A stretch of 14,422 bases of DNA from JAXGTD01 sp040775095 (GTDB lineage: Bacteria > Pseudomonadota > Gammaproteobacteria > Chromatiales > Chromatiaceae), in the NCBI GenBank assembly GCA_040775095.1, contig JAXGTD010000107.1:1-14422 (forward strand). The letters are read 5' to 3'. Position numbers and translations under genes: made by a program. A model generated the notes under the pieces. The model worked only from the letters and a program-made list of their open reading frames with translations. It did not search any database and was not told where the DNA came from. Shown here piece by piece: positions 1 through 6,926 of the stretch. Position 1 is the first letter of the stretch. Each line of letters starts with the position of its first letter.

Positions 1-2476
1 AGCACCAGGGGCCATGTACACGCGCCTGCACCAGCCGTTCCGCACCCTTGGCCGACAGCCCCGTGACCATCCGCAACCCTAGTCTGAGTGCCGGCTCACC
101 ACCACGGGCCGGCTCCAGCGTGCAGTCCCAGACACTGTGCCGAACATCGACGGGGCGCACCTCCACGCCCTGCCGGCGCGCCTCGCGAATCAACTGCGCC
201 GGGGCATAGAAACCCATCGGCTGGCTGTTGAGCAGAGCGCCGAAAAAGGCGGCCGGCTCGTGGTGTTTCAGCCAGGCAGACAGGTAGACCAGCAGGGCGA
301 AACTGGCGGCGTGGGATTCTGGAAAGCCGTATTCACCGAATCCAAGGATCTGCTTGTAGATCTGCTCGGCAAAGGTGCGGCTGTAGCCGCGGCTGGTCAT
401 GCCATCGATCAGACGATTACGGATCGGCTCCAAACCGCCACGCCGGCGCCATGCGGCCATCGAGCGGCGCAGCCGATCTGCCTCACCCGGATCGAAACCG
501 GCGGCCACCGTGGCCAGCTTGATCACCTGCTCCTGGAAGATCGGCACCCCCAGGGTGCGTGCCAGCACCGCCTCCACCTCGGGGGATGGATAGGTTGCCG
601 GCTCGAGTCCCTGACGGCGACGCAGATAGGGATGCACCATGTCGCCCTGGATTGGTCCCGGCCGCACAATGGCGACCTCGATGACGAGGTCGTAGAAACA
701 GTTGGGCTTCAGACGTGGCAGCATGGCCATCTGCGCACGCGACTCGATCTGAAACACCCCGGTGGTCTCTCCGCGCTGGATCATCCGATAGACGTCCGGG
801 TCTTCGGCGGGGATGTCGGCGACGCGCAGGCGCGTGCCCCGGAAACCGTTGATCAGGTCCAGGGCACGGCGGATGGCACTGAGCATGCCAAGCGCCAGGC
901 AGTCCACCTTGAGCAGGCCCAGCGCATCGAGATCGTCCTTGTTCCACTGAATGACGGTGCGCCCGGGCATGGCCGCGTGCTCGATCGGGACCAATCGGGT
1001 CAAGGCATCGCGGCTGATCACGAATCCGCCCACGTGCTGGGACAGGTGACGCGGGAAACCGACCAGCTCGTGCGCCAGGCGCATCCATCGCAGCACACGC
1101 GGGTTGAACGGGTCGAGGCCGGCCTCGCGCAACCGCTGCGGTGATACCGACTGACCGTCCCACCCGTTGATGCCGCGTGCCAGCCGGCCGACCTGATCGG
1201 CGGACATGCCCAGCGCCTTGCCGACATCGCGCACCGCGCTCTTCGGTCGGTAACGGATGACCGTCGCCGCCAGCGCGGCGCGCTCGCGCCCGTATTTGCG
1301 ATAGATGTACTGGATGACCTCTTCGCGGCGTTGGTGCTCGAAATCCACATCGATGTCCGGCGGCTCACCGCGCTCACGCGAGATGAAGCGCTCGAACAGC
1401 ATCTGCGAGCGCGCCGGGTCCACCTCGGTGATGCCCAGACAGTAGCAGACCGCCGAGTTGGCCGCCGAGCCGCGGCCCTGGCACAGGATGGCGCGCCCGC
1501 GGGCAAACTGCACGATGTCGTGGACGGTCAGGAAATAGGGCGCGTACCCGAGCTCCGCGATCAGTTCCAGCTCGTGGAGCAGTTGCCGCATGACCTTGTC
1601 GGGCACACCGTCGGGCCAGCGGCGGGCGGCACCGTCCAAGGTCAACCTGCGCAGCCAACCGTCGACGCTCTCGCCTGCCGGGGCGAGCTCGCGTGGATAC
1701 TCGTAGCGAAGCTCGGCGAGGGAGAAGTGGCAACGCTCGGCGATGCGCAGGGTTTCGGCCAGCAGATCGGGCGGATAGAAGCGCAACAATTGCGCGCGCG
1801 AGCGCAGGTGATGCTCACGGTTCTGGCGGCACGCCTCACCCGCTGTCGCGACGCCCCGACCGAGCCGGATCGCGGTCAGCGTATCGAGCAAGGCCTGCCG
1901 CTCGGGGACATGCATCAGCACGGCGCCAACGGCCACCAGCGGCAACCCGCTCAGCCTGGCAAGGCGCCGCAACCGTCCCAGCTTTGACCGGTCGTCGCCA
2001 TCGCGGTGCAATCCCACCCCGATCCAGACCCGGCCAGGGAAACACTGGCTCAACCACTCCCCCTGCTCCGGCCCCTCCTGACTGCCCGGCAACCAGATCA
2101 GGAGACAACCCGGCAACCGCTGTGTCAGGTCCTGCCGCTCCAGGCGGTAGCGGCCCTTGCCACAGCGGCCTCTGGCGACGGAAATCAGCTCGCAGAGGTG
2201 CGCGTAACCGCCTCGGTCCGTCGCCAGGGCGACCAGACGCGGGCCTTCCCAGAGCGGGAGCTCGCTGCCGACGATCAGCGGCAGATCGCAAGCCCGCGCC
2301 TCGCCGTGGGCCCTGACAATACCGGCCAGCGAGCATTCGTCGGTGATTGCCAGGGCGCGATAGCCCTGCTGTCTCGCGCTCCGGACGAGCTCTTCGGGAT
2401 GCGAGGCCGCGCTCAGAAAGGAGAAATTCGACCGACAATGCAGCTCAGCGTAGTTCGGAAGTGAGGTGCAAACCAA
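1..2476 (-). CDS. dnaE2: Error-prone DNA polymerase DnaE2/ImuC (alpha-subunit family), C-terminus cut by window edge
   Basis: Translesion DNA polymerase of the C-family, normally part of the SOS mutasome with ImuA and ImuB. The minus frame is open from 2476 to the window edge, giving 825 codons; the family is usually about 1030-1080 residues, so roughly the last fifth is missing. The N-terminus carries the PHP-domain opening typical of DnaE2 (YAELHCRSNFSFLSAASHPEEL). The palm has PDIDVDF with the presumed catalytic D376 and D378, followed by KVD with D525, matching the three acidic residues of the DnaE alpha subunit. The sequence runs into a helix-hairpin-helix-like segment (GLSAKGAERLV) at the edge. 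I chose TTG at 2474-2476 because the frame has a TAA just upstream, no ATG or GTG lies before the PHP motif, and GAGG sits five bases before TTG. A LexA box lies 16 bases upstream. No imuA or imuB is present in the upstream direction. Identity is firm; the exact start is less so. Confidence 0.95.
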   Translation of the reverse strand, partial: MVCTSLPNYAELHCRSNFSFLSAASHPEELVRSARQQGYRALAITDECSLAGIVRAHGEARACDLPLIVGSELPLWEGPRLVALATDRGGYAHLCELISVARGRCGKGRYRLERQDLTQRLPGCLLIWLPGSQEGPEQGEWLSQCFPGRVWIGVGLHRDGDDRSKLGRLRRLARLSGLPLVAVGAVLMHVPERQALLDTLTAIRLGRGVATAGEACRQNREHHLRSRAQLLRFYPPDLLAETLRIAERCHFSLAELRYEYPRELAPAGESVDGWLRRLTLDGAARRWPDGVPDKVMRQLLHELELIAELGYAPYFLTVHDIVQFARGRAILCQGRGSAANSAVCYCLGITEVDPARSQMLFERFISRERGEPPDIDVDFEHQRREEVIQYIYRKYGRERAALAATVIRYRPKSAVRDVGKALGMSADQVGRLARGINGWDGQSVSPQRLREAGLDPFNPRVLRWMRLAHELVGFPRHLSQHVGGFVISRDALTRLVPIEHAAMPGRTVIQWNKDDLDALGLLKVDCLALGMLSAIRRALDLINGFRGTRLRVADIPAEDPDVYRMIQRGETTGVFQIESRAQMAMLPRLKPNCFYDLVIEVAIVRPGPIQGDMVHPYLRRRQGLEPATYPSPEVEAVLARTLGVPIFQEQVIKLATVAAGFDPGEADRLRRSMAAWRRRGGLEPIRNRLIDGMTSRGYSRTFAEQIYKQILGFGEYGFPESHAASFALLVYLSAWLKHHEPAAFFGALLNSQPMGFYAPAQLIREARRQGVEVRPVDVRHSVWDCTLEPARGGEPALRLGLRMVTGLSAKGAERLVQARVHGPWC

Positions 2477-2492
2477 GGTCGCCTCGGCTGAA

Positions 2493-2512
2493 TACTGTAT
2501 TTAAAAACAGTA
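2493..2512 (-). promoter_or_regulatory. LexA (SOS) box controlling dnaE2
   Basis: The 20-base site reads TACTGT-N8-ACAGTA with an AT-rich centre and perfectly symmetric six-base arms. This matches the CTGT-N8-ACAG consensus bound by the Escherichia coli-type LexA repressor. It lies 16 bases upstream of the TTG start of dnaE2. A TATACT hexamer on the minus strand (2509-2514) overlaps its edge and may be the -10 element, so bound LexA would cover the promoter. The divergent gene starts about 240 bases away, so control of that gene is less likely. Confidence 0.92.
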
Positions 2513-2749
2513 TACGCCATTGACGACGCCCACTGCACCGGCATGTCAGACCGAGTCGACGGCCACGGCCAGGCCGCGGCGCGCGCGCCATCATCGACGA
2601 CGCGACGGGCCGACAGCGCAACGGGGCGACCCACGGTGCCCCGGCGATCAGCCCCTCGGCCGGCGACGACGGCGGTAACCATGGCGCCGCACTTCGTGGT
2701 TCAATGCATTGTCAAGCATCAACCCAGCCGAACAAGGGGATCGCTACGC

Positions 2750-4615
2750 GTGGACGTCGAGCTCGTCGAAATCCAGGAATTCCTGGGCAGCCACCCGCCG
2801 TTCGACCAGTTGCCGGAGTCCGTGTTGGCCCGACTGCCCAAGCAGTTGTCCGTGCGTTATTTTCGCCGCGGCACGCCATTCCCTCCGATCGATACCCAAC
2901 GGCCTTGTCTGTATGTCCTGCGCCGCGGTGCCGTCGAGCTGCGGGACACACAGGGAGACCTCCTCGGCAAGCTGGCCGAGGGCGATCTCTGCCACCTGGC
3001 CTGCCGCATCGAGACGCACGGACCCGATTACACCGGAAGCACGGCGGAGGACACGCTCGCCTACGAGCTGCCCTGCACGATCCTGGCCCAGCTGCGCCGC
3101 GATTACACCGCATTCGCCGAGCACTTCGACCAGTCCGTCTCGCGGCGTCTGCGAAAGGCGCTGGACGTGATGACCGACGCCCCGGCGTCGGGCTCCGGCA
3201 TGATGACCGTCACCACCGGCAGCCTGCTGCAGCGCGCACCCATCAGCGCGACGTCGGATACCAGCATTCGCGAGGCCGCGCGGATCATGGCCAACAGCCG
3301 CACATCCTCGCTCCTGATCATGGACGGCGAACGGCTGGCCGGCATGATGACCGACCGCGACCTGCGCAACCGCTGCGTCGCCGCCGGTCTGTCGACCGAT
3401 CGACCGGTGCGCGAGATCATGACCGAGCAACTGCATACCATCGATGCGGATTCGCTCGCCTTCGAGGCACTGATCACCATGACCCGGCTCAACGTCCACC
3501 ACCTGCCGGTGCTGGAGCAGGGTCGTGTCGCCGGCGTCCTGTCAACAACGGACCTGACCCGGTTCCAGAGCGCCAACTCGGTCTACCTGGTGGGAGACAT
3601 CCACAAGGCCGACTCGGTGGAGACACTGGTGAGCATCAGCGCCAAGGTTCCGGAGTTACAGGTGCACCTGATCAGCGCCGGTGCCACCGCGAACCATGTC
3701 GGTCAGGCCATCAGCGCCGTGACCGACGCCATCAGCATCCGACTGATCGAGCTGGCCGAGGCCGAGCTGGGGCCCCCGCCGGTGCCATACGCCTGGCTGG
3801 TGGGCGGATCGCAGGCGCGCCGCGAGCAGTCGTCGCACTCCGATCAGGACAACGCGTTGTTGATCGCCGACCACGCGAGGGATGACGACGACGCCTACTT
3901 TGCCGCGTTAGCCACGCGCGTCAATGACGGCCTCAACGCCTGTGGTTACGTGTACTGCCCGGGCGATGTCATGGCCAAGAACCCAAAATGGCGGCAGCCG
4001 CTGCGGATCTGGACCAAGTACTTCAACACCTGGATCAAGCGTCCCGAGCCGATGGCCCTGATGCTGGCCAGCGTGTTCTTCGACCTGCGTGCGCTGCATG
4101 ATCCGGCGGGCCTGTTCGAGGAGTTGCACGAACGCGTGGTGGAGCTCTCCAGGGCCAACCGTATCTTCATCGCCTATATGGCGGCCAATGCGCTCAAGCA
4201 CCGGCCGCCGCTCGGGTTCTTTCGTAACTTCGTGCTCATCCATGGTGGCGAGCACGATCGCAGCGTCGACATCAAGCACCGCGGCACCGTGCCGATCGTC
4301 GACCTGGCGCGCGTCTACGCCCTGTCCGCGGGGCTGACAGAAACCAACACCATCGACCGTTTGCAGGCCGCGGCGCGGACCACGGCGTTGAGCCGCGACG
4401 GCGGTGCCAATCTCGTCGACGCCTTCGAGCTGGTCGGCACGCTGCGCATGCGCCACCAGGCCAACCAGCTGCGCCACGGCGAGCAGGCCGACAACTTCCT
4501 CAAGCCCGAGCAGCTGTCCTCGCTCGAGCGAGGGCATCTCAAGGACGCGTTCCTGCTGATCAATACCATGCAGGAGTCCCTCGGCCAGCGGTTTCAGGCG
4601 GGGCGTTTCACCTGA
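2750..4615 (+). CDS. cNMP-binding-like / CBS pair / DUF294 putative nucleotidyltransferase signalling protein
   Basis: Cytoplasmic protein of 621 residues in four parts. Residues about 15-140 resemble a cyclic-nucleotide-binding domain; 151-275 are a CBS pair (first MMTVTTGSLLQRAP, second VREIMTEQLHTIDAD), which in other proteins binds adenine nucleotides; about 300-440 are the DUF294 GlnD-like nucleotidyltransferase region with GGSQARREQ (G352-S354) and DQDN (D365, D367) as the presumed metal-binding acids; the rest is the DUF294 C-terminal helical domain. The N-terminal domain lacks the usual phosphate-binding arginine motif, so cyclic nucleotide binding is doubtful. The open frame extends upstream to 2543, but GTG at 2750 is preferred: AAGGGGA ends nine bases upstream and homologues, as I recall them, begin with a similar ELxEIxxFL segment. 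It ends one base before the exonuclease gene, so the two are probably co-translated. The substrate and partner are unknown. Confidence 0.9.
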   Translation: MDVELVEIQEFLGSHPPFDQLPESVLARLPKQLSVRYFRRGTPFPPIDTQRPCLYVLRRGAVELRDTQGDLLGKLAEGDLCHLACRIETHGPDYTGSTAEDTLAYELPCTILAQLRRDYTAFAEHFDQSVSRRLRKALDVMTDAPASGSGMMTVTTGSLLQRAPISATSDTSIREAARIMANSRTSSLLIMDGERLAGMMTDRDLRNRCVAAGLSTDRPVREIMTEQLHTIDADSLAFEALITMTRLNVHHLPVLEQGRVAGVLSTTDLTRFQSANSVYLVGDIHKADSVETLVSISAKVPELQVHLISAGATANHVGQAISAVTDAISIRLIELAEAELGPPPVPYAWLVGGSQARREQSSHSDQDNALLIADHARDDDDAYFAALATRVNDGLNACGYVYCPGDVMAKNPKWRQPLRIWTKYFNTWIKRPEPMALMLASVFFDLRALHDPAGLFEELHERVVELSRANRIFIAYMAANALKHRPPLGFFRNFVLIHGGEHDRSVDIKHRGTVPIVDLARVYALSAGLTETNTIDRLQAAARTTALSRDGGANLVDAFELVGTLRMRHQANQLRHGEQADNFLKPEQLSSLERGHLKDAFLLINTMQESLGQRFQAGRFT

Positions 4616-4616
4616 C

Positions 4617-5297
4617 ATGCCAGCATTGGCCCTGGAATGGCGCCGGCGCTGGCACCTGCGCCGGCTCGCCCCCGGCCCGCTGCACGACTATTACGCTCGG
4701 CCATTCCCGAAACCATCCCAGGATTACCGATCGGTCGAACTGATCGCCATCGACCTGGAGACGACCGGACTGGACCCGAGGCGCGATCAGATCCTGAGTC
4801 TGGGCTGGGTTCGCCTGCATCGGAACCGGATCGCGCTCTCCAGCGCGGCCCATCGGCTGGTTCAGATCTCCGGTGCGATCCCCGCCGACAGCGCCGTCAT
4901 ACACCAGATCACCGACGACCAGGCAGCCGCCGGCGGCGACCTGGCCGCGGCCCTGGCAGAATTGCTGGAAGTCCTCGCCGGCCGAGTCATGATCGCCCAC
5001 CATGCCCGCGTCGAGCAGGGCTTTCTGAGCGCCGCTTGTCGGCGACTCTACGGCACCGGGTTGTTGGTGCGCACCATCGACACCCAGGTCATCGCGCGTC
5101 GCACCATGGAACACCGGCATATCCCCTACAAGGGCTCGGACCTGCGCCTGCACGCGCTCGGTGAGCGATACAATCTGCCGCGACACGGGGCCCACAACGC
5201 GCTCAGCGACGCGCTGGCCGCCGCCGAGTTGTTCTTGGCGCAGGCCGCGCATCGCGATGCCGGTCGCGGACTTCCGCTTCGGGATTTCCTTCTCTGA
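4617..5297 (+). CDS. DnaQ-like (DEDDh) 3'-5' exonuclease
   Basis: A 226-residue exonuclease of the DnaQ/RNase T fold, annotated in relatives as a DNA polymerase III epsilon-like exonuclease. Exo I is IDLETTG with D46 and E48. Exo III is HNALSDA with H193 and D198, the DEDDh arrangement. The Exo II position reads HHARVEQGFL, with Glu where Asp is usual. About 40 extra residues precede the fold (EWRRRWHLRRLAPGPLHDYY), rich in Arg and aromatic residues, possibly a docking segment. The ATG follows the upstream TGA by one base, giving translational coupling. It lacks a polymerase clamp-binding or alpha-binding region that I can recognise, so it is probably not the replicative proofreader. A short hairpin follows its stop. 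Family assignment is secure; the substrate is unknown. Confidence 0.9.
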   Translation: MPALALEWRRRWHLRRLAPGPLHDYYARPFPKPSQDYRSVELIAIDLETTGLDPRRDQILSLGWVRLHRNRIALSSAAHRLVQISGAIPADSAVIHQITDDQAAAGGDLAAALAELLEVLAGRVMIAHHARVEQGFLSAACRRLYGTGLLVRTIDTQVIARRTMEHRHIPYKGSDLRLHALGERYNLPRHGAHNALSDALAAAELFLAQAAHRDAGRGLPLRDFLL

Positions 5298-5316
5298 GGA
5301 GACGCCAATCGTCTCC
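5298..5316 (+). terminator. Hairpin directly after the exonuclease stop, possible weak terminator
   Basis: A perfect 7-bp stem GGAGACG/CGTCTCC with a five-base loop begins immediately after the TGA of the exonuclease gene. No U-tract follows, so it may stabilise the 3' end or act with Rho rather than terminate intrinsically. Confidence 0.4.
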
Positions 5317-5345
5317 ATCCTCGGACCGGATCGACCCGCGCCCTC

Positions 5346-5370
5346 GAACGCGTGGAACGCGTGGAACGCG
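5346..5370. repeat. Short tandem repeat, unit GAACGCGTG, about 2.8 copies
   Basis: Two perfect copies of the nine-base unit (5346-5354 and 5355-5363) are followed by a partial third copy. It lies in the intergenic stretch between the exonuclease gene and the small peptide unit. No function is apparent. Confidence 0.7.
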
Positions 5371-5523
5371 CACCGCCCACGCCGCCGCGAACGACAGCCA
5401 CCCGTCTGATCGAGTCGCGGGCGCCGCGATCGATCGGCCAGCACCTGGCGAGGGTCTCGCTTGGCCGTGCGGGAGGGGTAGAAAACACGACGGCCACGGC
5501 GGTGCACCCAAATGAAAAAAAGC

Positions 5524-5551
5524 TTGCACCATTAGAAAATGCTTATATAAT
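5524..5551 (+). promoter_or_regulatory. Strong sigma70-like promoter of the small peptide unit
   Basis: TTGCAC at 5524-5529 and a perfect TATAAT at 5546-5551 are separated by 16 bases. The segment from about 5510 to 5570 is markedly AT-rich against its GC-rich surroundings. Transcription would start near 5558, about 35 bases before the ATG of the small ORF. Confidence 0.8.
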
Positions 5552-5592
5552 AATCCTCAAATCAACAGTCTTTCAGCCCTCAGGAGGCTTCT

Positions 5593-5751
5593 ATGTTGCC
5601 CGCTCTTGCTATCGTCGCTCTGGTCGTTGGAAGTGTCGGAACCACGCTGGCCATCTCCGAAAAGGACGTCTCTGCCGAACAGGCCCGCACGCCGGTGGTT
5701 GAGGTTCAGGCCGTCGAGACGGCTGCCCCGATCTCTCACTCCAGCAATTGA
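5593..5751 (+). CDS. Small membrane or secreted peptide, 52 aa, unknown function
   Basis: Not recognised. The peptide has a hydrophobic stretch (residues about 2-20, LPALAIVALVVGSVGTTLA) followed by an acidic tail with E23, D25, E29, E37 and E42. The hydrophobic stretch could be one membrane span or an uncleaved signal; TLA at 18-20 is a possible signal-peptidase site, but there is no positively charged N-region. The ATG is well placed: AGGAGG at 5582-5587 stands five bases upstream, and a consensus promoter and an intrinsic terminator bracket the ORF. It therefore looks like an independently expressed monocistronic gene, probably at a high level. Alternatives are a regulatory peptide, or an sRNA whose ORF is incidental. 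Translation is supported by the Shine-Dalgarno only; no homologue is known to me. Confidence 0.65.
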   Translation: MLPALAIVALVVGSVGTTLAISEKDVSAEQARTPVVEVQAVETAAPISHSSN

Positions 5752-5833
5752 TACCATGACACGGACGCGCATGGCGTTCTAGAGATCCCGGCCGTATGAC
5801 GGCCTCCGGTCTCGCTTCGGCAGGCCGGTCAAG

Positions 5834-5870
5834 AAACCCCGCTCACCTTCTGGTGGCGGGGTTTTTTCTT
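5834..5870 (+). terminator. Intrinsic terminator of the small peptide unit
   Basis: An AAACCCCGC...GCGGGGTTT stem continues through a CACC/GGTG inner stem around a TTCT loop (5848-5851), with one unpaired T, and runs directly into TTTTTTCTT. This is a textbook Rho-independent terminator on the plus strand. A smaller hairpin (GGCCG/CGGCC around TATGA) lies between the stop codon and it. Confidence 0.93.
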
Positions 5871-6035
5871 GCCCCTTTCCGTGGCTGACGGATCGCGGCA
5901 GCACTTTGCGCGGATAAACCGCCATCGGGGAGCGTACGCGCCGCTGGAAATTTGGCAACATAGGCGAGTCCCGGCAACCAACGATGCGCGGGCAACCCCA
6001 GATCAGAAAGGCGAGATCAAGGCGCTGCTTGCGAG

Positions 6036-6926
6036 ATGACATCAAAATCCCCCCTCTGGCACCTGCTCCTGCCGATCCTTTTTCTCGGAGCCGTGTGCGC
6101 CGCCGGATCCGAGCAACCCGCTTTGCGCTTCGCACCACTGCCGATGGAAGACCGGCAAGTCATACGCGAACAGTTCTTCGGTCTGGCGCAGTACCTGTCG
6201 GAGGTGACGGGGCGGCCCATCGCCTGGATTCAGCAGGATGACTACGCGGATATCCTCCAGAGCTTCCGCGACAACGAGATCGACCTTGCCTATCTCGGCC
6301 CGCTGCCGTTGGTGATGCTGATGCGAGCCGATCCGGCGGCACGGCCGCTTGGCTGCTTTCGCGGCACCGATGGCGCCGCCCACTACACCTGCTCCCTGGT
6401 GGTCTTTGGTGAAGCCGGGGCACGCGCGGCGAGCGAGCTTCGGCACAAACGCTTCGGGCTCACGCAGCCCTACTCGACCTGCGGGTGGTTTGCGACCTCA
6501 CGCATGCTCGCCGCGTTCGGCACCGCGTTGGACCGCGACGGTAACCAATTCGACTACACGGGGAGTCACTCGGCGGCCGCACTCGGCGTCGTCGCCGGTG
6601 ACTATGACGTCGCTGGCGTGAAGACGGCCATTGCCCGCCGCTACGCCCATATGGACCTGCATATCATCGCCACCAGTCGCCCCTATCCCGGCTTCGCCCT
6701 GGTCGCCAATACCGAGACCCTCGACACGGCCACCCTCGCGGCCCTGGAGCAGGCGGTGGGCGCACTCGACCCCCAACGGGGGACCAAGGCCGAGGTGGCG
6801 ACACGGATGCGGGACTGGGGAGGTGCGCTGCGCTACGGGATGGCGCCGACGTCCGTGTGTGACTACAGCGCGGTGGAGCGCGCCTTGTCGGAGGTCTCAT
6901 GGCCCCCGCCCGGGGCGCGTCAATGA
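6036..6926 (+). CDS. PhnD-like periplasmic binding protein (phosphate/phosphite/phosphonate type), sensor partner
   Basis: Secreted solute-binding protein of 296 residues. Residues 1-23 form a signal peptide (hydrophobic LLLPILFLGAV), probably cleaved near CAAG; C21 is not in a good lipobox. The body matches the PhnD/transferrin-like type II fold: LRFAPLPMED opening, LGPLPLVML, LTQPYSTCGWFATSRML, YDVAGVKTAIARRY and PGFALVANTETL. No ABC permease or ATPase gene is nearby. Its stop overlaps the start of a PAS-GGDEF-EAL sensor in an ATGA, so it more likely presents a ligand to that sensor than serves transport. PhnD-type proteins such as AioX act this way with sensor kinases. Mature cysteines C107, C119, C149 and C275 are notable and could form disulfides or bind a thiophilic ligand. 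The ligand cannot be read from the sequence. The ribosome site before 6036 is weak (AAGG about 13 bases away), so the start is moderately sure. Confidence 0.88.
   Translation: MTSKSPLWHLLLPILFLGAVCAAGSEQPALRFAPLPMEDRQVIREQFFGLAQYLSEVTGRPIAWIQQDDYADILQSFRDNEIDLAYLGPLPLVMLMRADPAARPLGCFRGTDGAAHYTCSLVVFGEAGARAASELRHKRFGLTQPYSTCGWFATSRMLAAFGTALDRDGNQFDYTGSHSAAALGVVAGDYDVAGVKTAIARRYAHMDLHIIATSRPYPGFALVANTETLDTATLAALEQAVGALDPQRGTKAEVATRMRDWGGALRYGMAPTSVCDYSAVERALSEVSWPPPGARQ

Noticed and set aside
137..1144. Long plus-strand open frame of 335 codons
   Set aside because: It lies wholly opposite the dnaE2 coding frame, its translation has no recognisable domain, and the minus frame gives a clear polymerase.
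483..1733. Minus-strand frames overlapping dnaE2 in other registers
   Set aside because: Arg/Ala/Pro-rich translations typical of shifted frames in GC-rich DNA; the dnaE2 frame is uninterrupted through the same bases.
2413..2682. Minus-strand 89-codon frame spanning the LexA box
   Set aside because: It would contain the SOS operator and overlaps the dnaE2 start out of frame; no family resemblance.
2543..2749. Upstream extension of the DUF294 gene to ATG 2543
   Set aside because: The extra 69 residues are low-complexity and unlike the family, and a GTG at 2750 has a good ribosome site.
5352..5702. Plus-strand 116-codon frame
   Set aside because: It crosses the strong promoter and the ribosome site of the small peptide and overlaps that peptide in another frame; the translation looks random.
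5557..5772. Minus-strand 71-codon frame opposite the small peptide
   Set aside because: No ribosome site or promoter on that strand, and it is antisense to a unit with clear plus-strand signals.
5785..5870. Possible c-di-GMP or other riboswitch, because of several hairpins
   Set aside because: No known aptamer core was recognised, and the hairpins end in a simple terminator belonging to the upstream small unit.
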